A program made the translations under genes and the position numbers. This document shows positions 40,564 through 50,435 of a DNA stretch of 50,482 bases, piece after piece. Each line of letters starts with the position of its first letter. Position 1 is the first letter of the stretch. Under the pieces are notes generated by a model. It was not told the DNA's origin. It saw only the letters and a list, made by a program, of their open reading frames with translations, and did no database searches. This stretch comes from Nitrospiraceae bacterium (GTDB lineage: Bacteria; Nitrospirota; Thermodesulfovibrionia; Thermodesulfovibrionales; UBA6898), in assembly GCA_003153275.1 (NCBI GenBank), contig PLXX01000149.1:25678-76159 (forward strand), written 5' to 3'.

Positions 40564-41958
40564 TTATTTCAGCGCCTTCCCCTGCACATGCACTGCCTCG
40601 CCATGGACATCCTCAGCAGCTTCCATCAGCCCCTCTGAAAGCGTAGGGTGCGCGTGGATGGTCTGCGCAACATCCCTGACGGTCAGGTTATTCTGCATCG
40701 CAACTGCCATCTCGTGGATAAGATCAGATGCATGCGGTCCCATAATATGCGCCCCCAGTATCCGGTCTGTCTTTTCGTCTGAGATGATCTTGATAAAGCC
40801 CGCTATCTCGCCGATGGCGTGGGCCTTGCCCAACCCCCTGAACTGAAACCTGCCGATCCGAATCTGCAGGCCCTGTTGCTCAGCTTGATGCTGCCTGAGA
40901 CCAACCGATGCTATCTCGGGCGACGTAAAGATCGCAGCCGGAACAACACGATAGTCGATGGATACATCCCCGCCACAGCAGTTCTGTGCCGCCACCACCC
41001 CCTGCCGGGATGCAACATGCGCGAGCAGCATTCCTCCCGTGATATCACCGACAGCGTAGATGCCAGGAATATTCGTTTCCATCTTCTCGTTGACGATGAT
41101 CTCTCCCCGACTGCCTTTGGACAGACCGATCGCCTCTGCTCCGATATGTTCGCTGTTTAATGTCCTGCCGATTGAGACAAGCATTTTTTCGACAATCAGC
41201 TCATTGCCGTCCGCCAGAAAGGTATGGACTCCGTCCGCAAGGACTTCAACCTTCTCGACCGTCACCCCGGTCATTAACCTGATCTTCCTTTTTTTGAGTT
41301 CTTTAGCAAGAAGCTCTGATATCTCGATGTCCTCGGTCGTCACCGCTCTGCCGACCGCCTCGACCATAGTCACCTCCGCTCCCAACTCCCGGTATATACA
41401 GGCAAATTCGCAGCCGATAACACCAGCCCCGACAATCAGCAGACTTTTGGGGATCTCCGTCAGGTCAAGGGCCTCCGTCGATGAGATTATATTTCTGCTG
41501 TCAAAGGGAAATGCCGGAATCAGGGCAGGCCGCGATCCGGTCGCTATAATGATTTTGTCTGCAACCACTGTTTCATCAGATCCATCCTTTGCCGTAACGC
41601 TGATGGCCTGCGGTGCTGTCAGTATTCCCCGGCCCTCTTTCAGTACAACACCCCAGCTTTTCAGAAGAGATCTGATGCCCTTCACCTGCGTGCCGACGAT
41701 CCTATTCTTTCGGCTGATAATATTCGGCATGTTCGGGACGACGCTACCGTTCAGATCTATCCCGAACGCCTCCAGCTCTCTGGTCCTGGCCAGAAGGTCT
41801 GTCGTTGCGATCAGGGTCTTTGTCGGGATACATCCACAGTTAAGACAGGTACCTCCGACCTCGTGGTCCTCGACGATGGTCACCCGGGCACCCAGCTGTG
41901 CTGCCTTCAAAGCAGCGACATATCCTCCCGGACCGGCGCCAAGGATCGCCACACGCAC
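40564..41958 (-). CDS. lpdA: Dihydrolipoyl dehydrogenase
   Basis: GAGPGGYVAALKAAQLGARVTIVE, GGTCLNCGCIPTK, GAGVIGCEFA, YAVGDITGGMLLAHVA, IHAHPTLSEGL. Confidence 0.96.
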   Translation of the reverse strand: MRVAILGAGPGGYVAALKAAQLGARVTIVEDHEVGGTCLNCGCIPTKTLIATTDLLARTRELEAFGIDLNGSVVPNMPNIISRKNRIVGTQVKGIRSLLKSWGVVLKEGRGILTAPQAISVTAKDGSDETVVADKIIIATGSRPALIPAFPFDSRNIISSTEALDLTEIPKSLLIVGAGVIGCEFACIYRELGAEVTMVEAVGRAVTTEDIEISELLAKELKKRKIRLMTGVTVEKVEVLADGVHTFLADGNELIVEKMLVSIGRTLNSEHIGAEAIGLSKGSRGEIIVNEKMETNIPGIYAVGDITGGMLLAHVASRQGVVAAQNCCGGDVSIDYRVVPAAIFTSPEIASVGLRQHQAEQQGLQIRIGRFQFRGLGKAHAIGEIAGFIKIISDEKTDRILGAHIMGPHASDLIHEMAVAMQNNLTVRDVAQTIHAHPTLSEGLMEAAEDVHGEAVHVQGKALK

Positions 41959-42344
41959 TATTTCGCTTCCTCCTCGACATATTTTTCATATTCAGATGAA
42001 TCCATGAGGTCTTCTGCGTCTGACGGATTCTCCAGGTCGATTATCGCAATCCAGCCCTTGCCATAGGGGTCCTCATTGATTACTTCAGGAGCTTCTGCCA
42101 GGTCGTCGTTGACCTTGACGATCACTCCCGCAATCGGAGAAATCACAGCTGACGTAGACTTTGTTGATTCGATTTCAGCTATTTCACTGTTGGATTCAAC
42201 AGTTGTATCGACCTCAGGCAGATCTATATACACAATGTCACCAAGTGCTTCCTGGGCATAATCAGTAATACCTATGGTGCCCTTCTTACCCGACACGCGG
42301 ATCCAAGTATGTTCCTTGTGATATCTGATATCATCGGGGTTCAT
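41958..42344 (-). CDS. gcvH: Glycine cleavage system H protein
   Basis: YHKEHTWIRV, GITDYAQEALGDIVYIDLPEVDTTVESN, IESTKSTSAVISPIAG (lipoyl-Lys motif). ATG at 42344 preceded by GGAGG. Confidence 0.96.
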   Translation of the reverse strand: MNPDDIRYHKEHTWIRVSGKKGTIGITDYAQEALGDIVYIDLPEVDTTVESNSEIAEIESTKSTSAVISPIAGVIVKVNDDLAEAPEVINEDPYGKGWIAIIDLENPSDAEDLMDSSEYEKYVEEEAK

Positions 42345-42460
42345 AATTCCTCCTTTGAAAATAAGTATGAAGTATGATGCCTGAGTATTTCTCATTTAGG
42401 CGAAACGGTCATGGAACGTCTTCGCAATATAACTATAGCATTAAAACAGTATCAGCGGAA

Positions 42461-45043
42461 TCACTTTTTTATCCTGCGCTGGAGTTCGATTATCACCCTG
42501 AGTGCCTCAGCAGGACTTATCGTCGCGGTATCGATTTCAGCAAGGTCGTCCACAACGGAATCGCGAGAAGTAGCAAAGAGATCGAGCTGGGTCTTTTGCT
42601 TCTTTCCTTTAGCTTTTGAGACAGCAAACCGTGGTTTGCCGCTCTCATTTAACTCCTCCTTCTCGAGGTTATTCAGGACCTCTTTCGCCCGGGTCAGTAT
42701 GCTGTCCGGCAGTCCGGCAAGACGTGCGACCTGTATCCCATAACTCTTGTCAGCCGGTCCCTCTTCGATCTTGCGCAGGAATATGATTTCATCGCCCCAC
42801 TCCCTGACCGACACATTATAATTCTTCGCCCCTTCCGCCGTAAGCGTCAGCTCGGTCAGCTCATTGTAATGGGTGGCAAAAAGCGTCCGGGCCTTTATCT
42901 TTTTTAGGATATGCTCTGCGATGGCCCAGGCGATACTGATCCCGTCAAACGTACTGGTGCCCCTGCCGACCTCATCGAGAATGATCAAGCTTTTGGACGA
43001 GGCGTTATTGATAATATTTGCCGCCTCGATCATCTCGACCATAAAGGTGCTTTGCCCTTTCACAAGAAAATCAGAGGCGCCGATGCGTGTAAATATCCTG
43101 TCCACGACACCGATCTTTGCAGAGGATGCGGGGACAAAACCGCCCATCTGCGCCATCAGGGTGATCAGCGCGACCTGCCGCATGTAGGTAGATTTTCCGG
43201 CCATGTTCGGCCCTGTCAGAATATGGAGCAGATACTCTCTTGTATCCAGGACTGTACTGTTAGGAATAAAACGTTCTGCAGACAGGACACGCTCCAGCAC
43301 CGGATGCCTGCCCTCTTCGATCTCGATGGTCTCATCTTCAAGAATCGTGGGCTTGACGTAATCATACCGTTTTGCCGTAACAGCAAGGGATACGAGCAGG
43401 TCAATAGAGGCAATCGCTTCAGAGGCAGCAAGTATCCTGCCTGCCTCTAGCCCGACCGTCCGGAGGATCTCCTGAAATACCTCATACTCAAGGCCCTTCA
43501 ACCGCTCTTCAGACCCGAGGACCGTCGTCTCATACTCCTTGAGCTCGGGGGTCACAAAGCGCTCACCGTTGACGAGCGTCTGTTTTCGAATAAAGTCGTC
43601 CGGCACCATTTCCAAGTTGGTTTTGGTGACCTCGATGAAGTAGCCAATGATCTTGTTGTACCCGATCTTCAGCGATGATATCCCTGTTCGCTTCTTTTCC
43701 CTGGCCTCTATATCCGCGATGAGGTCCTTCCCCCTGGTCGACACATCACGAATTGCATCAATATCGGCATGGAAGCCCGCCTTAATGATGCCGCCCTCGC
43801 GTATCGTCATCGGAGGACTGTCGGCAATTCCCCGTTCTATAAGCTTCTGCACTGCGGTAAAATCACCTATCATTCCGGCAATCGATCTGATGCCGGGCTC
43901 TTTCGAGGCCACTAGTGATTTCCCTACCCTGGGGAGGGTTTCAAGCGACAGCCTGAGTGCGACCAGATCCCGGGCATTGGCCGTTCCTGCGGACACCCTC
44001 GTCGCCAGTCTTTCAATATCCTGGATCCTTCTGAGAAGGTTGCGCAGCTCTTCCAAAAGCTCAAAATCGGCCACCAGATGTTCGACCGAGTCCAGCCGTC
44101 TCCGTATCGCAGCCAAATCAGTAAGCGGTCTCAGGACCGCGGACCTAATCACCCTGCCCCCCATTGGAGTCAGGGTCTCATCGAGGACCCACAGCAACGT
44201 CCCCTCCCTCGAACCATCCCTCAAATTGTGAGTCAGTTCGAGATTCCTCTGCGTCGAGGCATCCATGAACATATGCATCGTCTGCCGGACAGTGGTGATC
44301 TTACGAAACGCTGCAGCAGACTTCTGGGTCTCTTCCACATAAGCGATGAGCGCCCCGGCAGCAGCGATAGCACCCTGCATTCCTTCACAACCATATCCTT
44401 CGAGTGACGAAACCCTGAAATGGCGGAGGAGAGTACGGTAGGCGTCCATGGAATCGAAATATGCATCGTCGACCCCCGAAATAAAATAGCTGGCAAAAAC
44501 GTCACGGTAATGGATATTCTCCGAAACGCTCGACGGCAACAGGACCTCCCTCGGCTCAAATCTGCTCACCTCGTCCTCTAAATTATTGTCTGTTTCAAAA
44601 ACAACGAACTCGCCTGTCGAAATATCGGCGGCGGCAACGCCATGCCCTCTGCCCGTGGGAAAAACGCTGATGATATAATTGTTTTCTTTCGGGTTTTCCG
44701 GAACGTGCGTCCCCGGGGTGATGACCCGCACCACCTCCCTCGACACGATACCTTTTACCTCCCGGGGGTCTTCCATCTGCTCACATATTGCAACCTTATG
44801 TCCTGCCCTTATCAGTTTTGTTATGTACGAGTCTGCTGCAAAATAAGGTACGCCGCACATGGGCATCGGATTATCGCTCGATTTCTCGCGAGTCGTAAGC
44901 GCGATCTGCAATATGCGGGAGGCCTTTTCAGCATCAGCGCCGAACATCTCATAAAAATCTCCAAGTCTGAAGAGGACAATCGCATCCTGATGCAATTCCT
45001 TGATACTGAAATATTGTTTCATCAACGGTGTGAGTTCTGTCAT
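42461..45043 (-). CDS. mutS: DNA mismatch repair protein MutS
   Basis: LFRLGDFYEMFGADA, LTGPNMAGKSTYMRQVALI, IILDEVGRGTSTFDGISIAWA, FATHYNEL. Start at MTELTPLMKQY. Confidence 0.98.
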   Translation of the reverse strand: MTELTPLMKQYFSIKELHQDAIVLFRLGDFYEMFGADAEKASRILQIALTTREKSSDNPMPMCGVPYFAADSYITKLIRAGHKVAICEQMEDPREVKGIVSREVVRVITPGTHVPENPKENNYIISVFPTGRGHGVAAADISTGEFVVFETDNNLEDEVSRFEPREVLLPSSVSENIHYRDVFASYFISGVDDAYFDSMDAYRTLLRHFRVSSLEGYGCEGMQGAIAAAGALIAYVEETQKSAAAFRKITTVRQTMHMFMDASTQRNLELTHNLRDGSREGTLLWVLDETLTPMGGRVIRSAVLRPLTDLAAIRRRLDSVEHLVADFELLEELRNLLRRIQDIERLATRVSAGTANARDLVALRLSLETLPRVGKSLVASKEPGIRSIAGMIGDFTAVQKLIERGIADSPPMTIREGGIIKAGFHADIDAIRDVSTRGKDLIADIEAREKKRTGISSLKIGYNKIIGYFIEVTKTNLEMVPDDFIRKQTLVNGERFVTPELKEYETTVLGSEERLKGLEYEVFQEILRTVGLEAGRILAASEAIASIDLLVSLAVTAKRYDYVKPTILEDETIEIEEGRHPVLERVLSAERFIPNSTVLDTREYLLHILTGPNMAGKSTYMRQVALITLMAQMGGFVPASSAKIGVVDRIFTRIGASDFLVKGQSTFMVEMIEAANIINNASSKSLIILDEVGRGTSTFDGISIAWAIAEHILKKIKARTLFATHYNELTELTLTAEGAKNYNVSVREWGDEIIFLRKIEEGPADKSYGIQVARLAGLPDSILTRAKEVLNNLEKEELNESGKPRFAVSKAKGKKQKTQLDLFATSRDSVVDDLAEIDTATISPAEALRVIIELQRRIKK

Positions 45044-45227
45044 GCAGATATTAAATATTAACCGGGCATGAAAGTTCAATCATAACAAACCATCCCGTAT
45101 CAGGGACGCGGTGCAAGAAGTGATTTTCTGCCGTCCTATGCTAGCAAAAGGATCCCGGATTTGCACAAAGATTATGCAGTCCTGGCATGGACTTTGATGT
45201 TATCCTGCTTCGGACTAGGCATGTTTC

Positions 45228-45257
45228 TTGACTTATTTTCGAAAATATCTTTATAAT
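45228..45257 (+). promoter_or_regulatory. Sigma70-like promoter with palindromic spacer (candidate operator) upstream of yceD-rpmF-plsX-fabH
   Basis: TTGACT (45228-45233), 18-bp spacer, TATAAT (45252-45257). The spacer contains the perfect palindrome TATTTTCGAAAATA (45234-45247). Confidence 0.65.
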
Positions 45258-45282
45258 TCTATGGTTATTGTCGTGGAGCGAT

Positions 45283-45810
45283 ATGAAAATCCTGATTGCA
45301 GATATCCCGGAAGAAGGGCTGATTATTGACCTGGAAGAACACCTGACACCGGACGATGGTTCGGTGGTTGCCCCGGTTGTGTCGCATCTTGAGTTGATGA
45401 AGACCGGCACAGAGGTCATGGTCAGCGGGAGAGTGCAAACCGAAGTTATACGCGAGTGTAGCAGATGTCTTCGGTCATTCAGGCGCTCGGTGAATATTCC
45501 GGTAAACGTTGTCTATCATCCGGCCGAAGAGGTGGCCGGCGAAGGCCAGCCTGCACGGCACGCGCTCAATATCGATGAAATGGATATGGGCTTTTACCGT
45601 GACGGAGAAATCGATATCACTGAACTTCTCAGGGAACAAATCGTGCTGGCTGGCGAGATGAAGCCGCTTTGTGATGAGGCCTGTAAAGGGATCTGCCCGC
45701 ATTGCGGCACTGATCTCAACACAGAGAGTAAACATTGCACATGCAGTGACGACAGAGTTGACCCAAGGCTTGAAGTTCTTAAGAAATATTTTGAAAAGAG
45801 AAAGGAGTAG
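45283..45810 (+). CDS. DUF177 (YceD) family protein
   Basis: RECSRCLRSFRRSVNIPVNVVYHP..DITELLREQIVLAGEMKPLCDEACKGICPHCGTDLN; immediately upstream of rpmF. Confidence 0.93.
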   Translation: MKILIADIPEEGLIIDLEEHLTPDDGSVVAPVVSHLELMKTGTEVMVSGRVQTEVIRECSRCLRSFRRSVNIPVNVVYHPAEEVAGEGQPARHALNIDEMDMGFYRDGEIDITELLREQIVLAGEMKPLCDEACKGICPHCGTDLNTESKHCTCSDDRVDPRLEVLKKYFEKRKE

Positions 45811-45813
45811 ACA

Positions 45814-45996
45814 TTGGCAAATCCAACAAGCAGACATTCGAAAGCACGGAGAGACAAGAGGAGGGCCAACTGGAAAGGCGAATCCCCAAATCTCGGCACT
45901 TGCCCTGAATGCAAGGAAATGAAACAGCCTCACCGGGCCTGCCCGAGCTGCGGCACCTATAACGGAAATAAAGTCCTCGAGATCGTCGAAAAATAG
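45814..45996 (+). CDS. rpmF: 50S ribosomal protein L32
   Basis: ANPTSRHSKARRDKRRANWK..CPECKEMKQPHRACPSCGTYNG (zinc-ribbon type). TTG start. Confidence 0.97.
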   Translation: MANPTSRHSKARRDKRRANWKGESPNLGTCPECKEMKQPHRACPSCGTYNGNKVLEIVEK

Positions 45997-45999
45997 ACA

Positions 46000-47034
46000 A
46001 TGCTCATCGCTCTTGACGCTATGGGAGGTGATTGTGCCCCGACAATCAATATTGATGGGGCGGTCGACACGGTCAATGAGCAGAACAATATAGACGTTAT
46101 ACTCGTGGGAAACGAACCGCTGATCCGGCAGCAACTGCGGAAAAAGCGGTTCGATCCTTCCCGTATTACGATTCATCATGCATCACAGGTGATTGAGATG
46201 CTTGATGCCCCCTCGTCGGCCATCAGGAAGAAAAAAGACTCGTCCATCCGAGTCGGCATCGATCTGGTTAAAGCCGGCCAAGCTGATGCCTTTGTCAGCG
46301 CTGGGCACTCAGGAGTCATCATGGCAACCTCACTGCTGCTGCTGGGTAAATCACGTGGAGTTGATCGTCCCGCCATCGCCACCCTCATGCCAACGCTGAA
46401 GGACCCCTTTATTCTGCTCGATGTCGGCGCAAATGTCGACTGCAAGCCGGAAAACCTTTTGCAGTTCGGTCTGATGGGGAATATTTACTGTAAACTGGTC
46501 CTCGGCAGGAACCAGCCGAAGATAGCCCTGCTGAGCATCGGCGAAGAGGACACCAAGGGAAACGAACTCACCAAGGAGGCTTTCAAGCTTCTTAAAAATA
46601 CTTCGTTGAATTTTATCGGCAATGTTGAAGGAAAAGACCTGTTCACCGGAAAGGCTGATGTCATTCTCTGTGATGGCTTCATCGGCAATATCGCGCTGAA
46701 GGTCAGTGAAGGACTTGCCGAGGCGATGCTGAAAATGCTGAAACAGGAGATAACCTCAGGCTCAGCCGGCCGGATCGGTTATCTTATGCTGAAGCCGGCA
46801 TTTAGGAATTTCAAGAAGCGGACTGACTATGACGAATACGGAGGGGCCCCGCTTCTCGGTATTAACGGTGCCTCAATCATCAGCCATGGCAGATCCACCT
46901 CAAAGGCGATAAAGAACGCATTGGGAGTTGCGGCAGACTATGCCCGCAAACGGGTATACGAGGCAATAGCGACAGCCATAGAAGGCGAGCTTGTTGCCTC
47001 ATCCGCAGCGCCAGCCTCATCCATGGAGCATTGA
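46000..47034 (+). CDS. plsX: Phosphate acyltransferase PlsX
   Basis: IALDAMGGDCAPTINIDGAV, DAFVSAGHSGVIMA, LLDVGANVDCKPENLLQFGLMG, DGFIGNIALKVSEGL, YGGAPLLGINGASIISHG. Confidence 0.97.
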   Translation: MLIALDAMGGDCAPTINIDGAVDTVNEQNNIDVILVGNEPLIRQQLRKKRFDPSRITIHHASQVIEMLDAPSSAIRKKKDSSIRVGIDLVKAGQADAFVSAGHSGVIMATSLLLLGKSRGVDRPAIATLMPTLKDPFILLDVGANVDCKPENLLQFGLMGNIYCKLVLGRNQPKIALLSIGEEDTKGNELTKEAFKLLKNTSLNFIGNVEGKDLFTGKADVILCDGFIGNIALKVSEGLAEAMLKMLKQEITSGSAGRIGYLMLKPAFRNFKKRTDYDEYGGAPLLGINGASIISHGRSTSKAIKNALGVAADYARKRVYEAIATAIEGELVASSAAPASSMEH

Positions 47035-48017
47035 CTGTGCTCAGGGCCAAAATTATCGCCACCGGTTCGTATCTGCCTGAGCATATTGTTACCAACCGTG
47101 ACCTTGAAAAAATTGTTGATACAACTGACGACTGGATCACCGAACGGACAGGAATTAAAGAACGCAGGATTGCAAACGACTGCCAGGCCGCATCGGACCT
47201 GGCATATGAAGCCTCTCTGTCAGCCCTGAAAAAAGCCCAGCTGAAGCCTAAGGACATAGACCTGATTATCGTTGCCACCATTTCCGGAGACATGCCCTTC
47301 CCTTCGACCGCCTGCCTGCTGCAGGCAAAACTCGGCGCCAAGCAAGCTGCCGCCTTTGATCTTGGTGCGGCCTGTTCCGGTTTCATCTACGGTCTGCATG
47401 TGGCGAACGGGTTGATCAGGTCGGGCATGCACCAAAGGGTCCTGGTGGTCGGCACGGAGGTCCTGTCGAGGTTTACTGACTGGGACGACCGGTCAACCTG
47501 CATTCTCTTTGGCGACGGCGCAGGGGCCGCAATCCTCGAAGCGACAAGGGAAAAACGGGGCATCATGTCAACACATATCTATTCTGACGGAAACCTTGCC
47601 GACCTTATCATGCTCCCCGGTGGAGGCTCACGTTCATGCTGCTCCCGGGAATCTATCCTGAAGAAATTGCATCATATTAAGATGAAAGGCAATGAGACCT
47701 TCAAGGTCGCGGTCAGAACACTGGAAGAGCTGGCGTCAACGACCCTGGAAGTAAACAGCATTGATCCCTCCCAGCTATCTTTGCTGATTCCGCATCAGGC
47801 AAACCTGCGCATCATACAGGCGACTGCGAGACGGCTGGGACTCCCAATGGAGAAGGTCTTTCTGAATATCGAAAAGTATGGCAACACCTCTGCTGCCTCT
47901 GTTCCGATAGCCCTTGATGAAGCTGCGGAGTCCTGCAGGCTGAACGATGGGGATTACGTTCTTCTCGAAGCCTTTGGCGGGGGGCTTACCTGGGCCTCTG
48001 CCCTGCTCCGCTGGTAA
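47031..48017 (+). CDS. fabH: 3-oxoacyl-ACP synthase III (KAS III)
   Basis: GSYLPEHIVTNRDLEKIVDTTDDWITERTGIKERR, FDLGAACSGFIYGLHVANG, LIPHQANLRII, GNTSAASVPIAL. Confidence 0.97.
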   Translation: MTVLRAKIIATGSYLPEHIVTNRDLEKIVDTTDDWITERTGIKERRIANDCQAASDLAYEASLSALKKAQLKPKDIDLIIVATISGDMPFPSTACLLQAKLGAKQAAAFDLGAACSGFIYGLHVANGLIRSGMHQRVLVVGTEVLSRFTDWDDRSTCILFGDGAGAAILEATREKRGIMSTHIYSDGNLADLIMLPGGGSRSCCSRESILKKLHHIKMKGNETFKVAVRTLEELASTTLEVNSIDPSQLSLLIPHQANLRIIQATARRLGLPMEKVFLNIEKYGNTSAASVPIALDEAAESCRLNDGDYVLLEAFGGGLTWASALLRW

Positions 48018-48054
48018 CCGTCACGGGCCGTCACTACTAATCCATTTATTTATT

Positions 48055-48715
48055 ACCGGCTTTCTTTTCTCTGACCTTCTTGTTGGTTTTTCTTCTTGAG
48101 GTCACATGCCAGGCCCTGAATAATCGCTCAAACTTTTCTTTATACACAAGCGATACAAATATAATGACAATCGCCACCGCAAGCAATCCGGTAATACTGT
48201 TGCTGCCGAATAAAGCTTCCTCCGATCGTCAGCAGAGCAGTCCCTACAAATCTCCCGACGGTGCTGATAAGCAGAAATTCTTTGGTGTAAGATAACCGAG
48301 CTCGAGAATATAACAGAGTTAATCCTTGGGCGTGTCTGGGATCAGGAACAGCAGGAATACAAGAAAAGCACCTTTATGGTGCAGACAATCATACTTTGCC
48401 ATGGTTTTCTCACTCACAAACAGCTCGACAAAAGTTCTCCCAAAAACCTTCGAGAGCGAGAAGACGATCTAGAAACCGATCGTCAGACCAACGGTAGATA
48501 AAAAAATGCCGAGCGCGGGTCCATACAGATATCCGCCAAGAAAGCTGGTGACTTCTCTGGGGATCGGTGCAGCCACAACCTGGAGAACCTGCAGGGATAT
48601 AAAGCCAAGAAAAGACTGCATTCTCTCCCTGTCCATAAAAAAAGCACCGGTCTTGTATAGTATGCAAACAAGAACAAAAAACCGTCAATACGGACAATTG
48701 TATCCATACTTTTTT
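48055..48715 (-). pseudogene. Degraded VTT-domain (DedA/TVP38-like SNARE-associated) membrane protein
   Basis: Minus strand: DRERMQSFLGFISLQVLQVVAAPIPREVTSFLGGYLYGPALGIFLSTVGLTIGF*IVFSLSKVFGRTFVELFVSEKTMAKYD..AFLVFLLFLIPDTPKD*LCYILELGYLTPKNF, then shifted FLLISTVGRFVGTALLTIGGSFI and LLAVAIVIIFVSLVYKEKFERLF. At least two in-frame stops and two frame changes. Confidence 0.8.
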
Positions 48716-48740
48716 TCTCTTTTGCTAATTTTCTTGATAG

Positions 48741-49523
48741 TTATTTTTCGTTCTTTTCATTCGCTTTATCAAGAAAGGGCTTGATCAGATCAATAGGCAC
48801 CGGGAAGATAATCGTCGAATTTTTTTCCGTAGCTATCTCGGTGAGTGTCTGCAAAAACCTCAGCTGTAATGCTCCGCTTTCTGTTGCTATGATCTTTGCT
48901 GCATCTGCAAGCTTTTGCGAGGCCTGAAATTCGCCTTCAGCGTGGATGACCTTCGCCCTCCGTTCACGCTCTGCCTCGGCCTGTTTTGCTATCGCACGCA
49001 TCATCTCGGCCGGCAGGTCGACATTCTTGACCTCGACCGATGTCACCTTAATGCCCCACGGCTCGGTCTGAAAATCGATCACCTTCTGGAGTGCTGCGTT
49101 CACCTCATCTCTCTTCGCGAGAAGATCATCGAGCTGGCTTTGCCCGAGGGTGCTCCGCAGCGATGTCTGCGCGATCTGTGATGTAGCATAATAATAGTCC
49201 TCAACTTCCGTTATCGCCCTGACAGGGTCTATCACTCGAAAGTATACCACCGCATTTACCTTGACCGTAATATTGTCCCTCGTGATGATGTCCTGCGGAG
49301 GAACATCCATCGTCACGGTCCTGAGCCCCACCCTGACCAGCTTATCAATGCCGAGGGGAAGGATGATAACGATCCCCGGACCCTTGACCGGGATGATCCG
49401 TCCGAGTCTGAAAACAACGCCCCTCTCATATTCCTTTAATATTTTTACGGAACTGTAAAAGAAATAAAAAACGAAAAACAGCAGCATCAATAGACCCATA
49501 CTCACTGCCGGCAGCTCGGGCAT
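48741..49523 (-). CDS. SPFH/Band 7 protein (slipin/stomatin-like)
   Basis: [102 protein letters not shown] 49523 preceded by GGAGG. Confidence 0.95.
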   Translation of the reverse strand: MPELPAVSMGLLMLLFFVFYFFYSSVKILKEYERGVVFRLGRIIPVKGPGIVIILPLGIDKLVRVGLRTVTMDVPPQDIITRDNITVKVNAVVYFRVIDPVRAITEVEDYYYATSQIAQTSLRSTLGQSQLDDLLAKRDEVNAALQKVIDFQTEPWGIKVTSVEVKNVDLPAEMMRAIAKQAEAERERRAKVIHAEGEFQASQKLADAAKIIATESGALQLRFLQTLTEIATEKNSTIIFPVPIDLIKPFLDKANEKNEK

Positions 49524-49524
49524 T

Positions 49525-50148
49525 TTAACCTCCAGGTAACCTGTCAGGGTCACGTATTTTTCTTACTTTCAAACGCAGGCCGGATACAGCCTCGACAACA
49601 ATGTGATCACCTCTCGAAAGAGATATCTCCGAGTCAGCTGACCACAACTCACCGTGTAATAATACCATACCACCGCCACTTGTTATATCAGTTGCTGCAA
49701 TGCCCTCAATCCCAATGAGCCCCTCAGCACCGGTAAGCGGTTTTCTTTGATGGGCCCTGATGACGAGGCGTACCACAACAACAAAGAACAATGCAGTCAG
49801 ACCTGCAGACGGAAGTATTACCCAGAGCGAAAGCTTTATGAGCGATCCCGGCGTATCAAAAAGCATGAGAGAACCGGCCACCATGACTACAATACCGGTA
49901 ATAGCCAGCAGGCCGTGAGAAATTATCTTGACCTCAAGAATGAACAAGGCAATCGACAGCAGAATCAGCAAAAAACCTAAATAATTGACCGGCAAACCCT
50001 GGAATGAATAAAAAGAAAGTATTAAACATATCCCCCCTATCACCCCCGGCACAACAGCACCCGGTGTAGTCAACTCAAAAAACAGACCGTACAATCCAAT
50101 AAGCGTGAGCATGTACGCAACAGTAGGATCAGCAATGAAATTGAGCAA
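49525..50148 (-). CDS. NfeD-family membrane protein, short form lacking the ClpP-like protease domain
   Basis: [72 protein letters not shown] plus C-terminal OB-like [24 protein letters not shown] 50148 preceded by GGAGG; alternative ATG 50172. Confidence 0.88.
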   Translation of the reverse strand: MLNFIADPTVAYMLTLIGLYGLFFELTTPGAVVPGVIGGICLILSFYSFQGLPVNYLGFLLILLSIALFILEVKIISHGLLAITGIVVMVAGSLMLFDTPGSLIKLSLWVILPSAGLTALFFVVVVRLVIRAHQRKPLTGAEGLIGIEGIAATDITSGGGMVLLHGELWSADSEISLSRGDHIVVEAVSGLRLKVRKIRDPDRLPGG

Positions 50149-50359
50149 CGTAGTTTTACCTCCGCCTGTCATGCATTGTTTCCAATACTAAATACTATCA
50201 CAGCAGCCGAGTAAATGCACCTGTTTCCCCGGCAGTATTGTTCAGCAAACGCGCGATTGTTTGAGGTTCGATTGACAAACCAGGGTCGTTTTTGATATAA
50301 AAAGAGGCTGCATTTATGGGCATCAGAGTATCGATGCAATTACTGTCTGTAGGTGATAT

Positions 50360-50435
50360 TCCCGGGTAGCTCAGCTGGCAGAGCAGGTGACTGTTAATCA
50401 CCGGGTCGGAGGTTCGAATCCTCTCCCGGGAGCCA
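50360..50435 (+). tRNA. tRNA-Asn (anticodon GTT), CCA encoded
   Basis: TCCCGGG/CCCGGGA acceptor stem, GGTTCGAATCC T-arm, anticodon loop CTGTTAA, terminal GCCA. Confidence 0.96.

Noticed and set aside
41060-42007. 315-aa plus-strand ORF
   Set aside because: Lies entirely antisense to lpdA/gcvH; low-complexity Ser/Thr/Pro-rich translation typical of antisense of a conserved gene.
45814-48017. rpmF-plsX-fabH linkage as unusual
   Set aside because: The yceD-rpmF-plsX-fabH order is a classic conserved operon; only the promoter palindrome is noteworthy.
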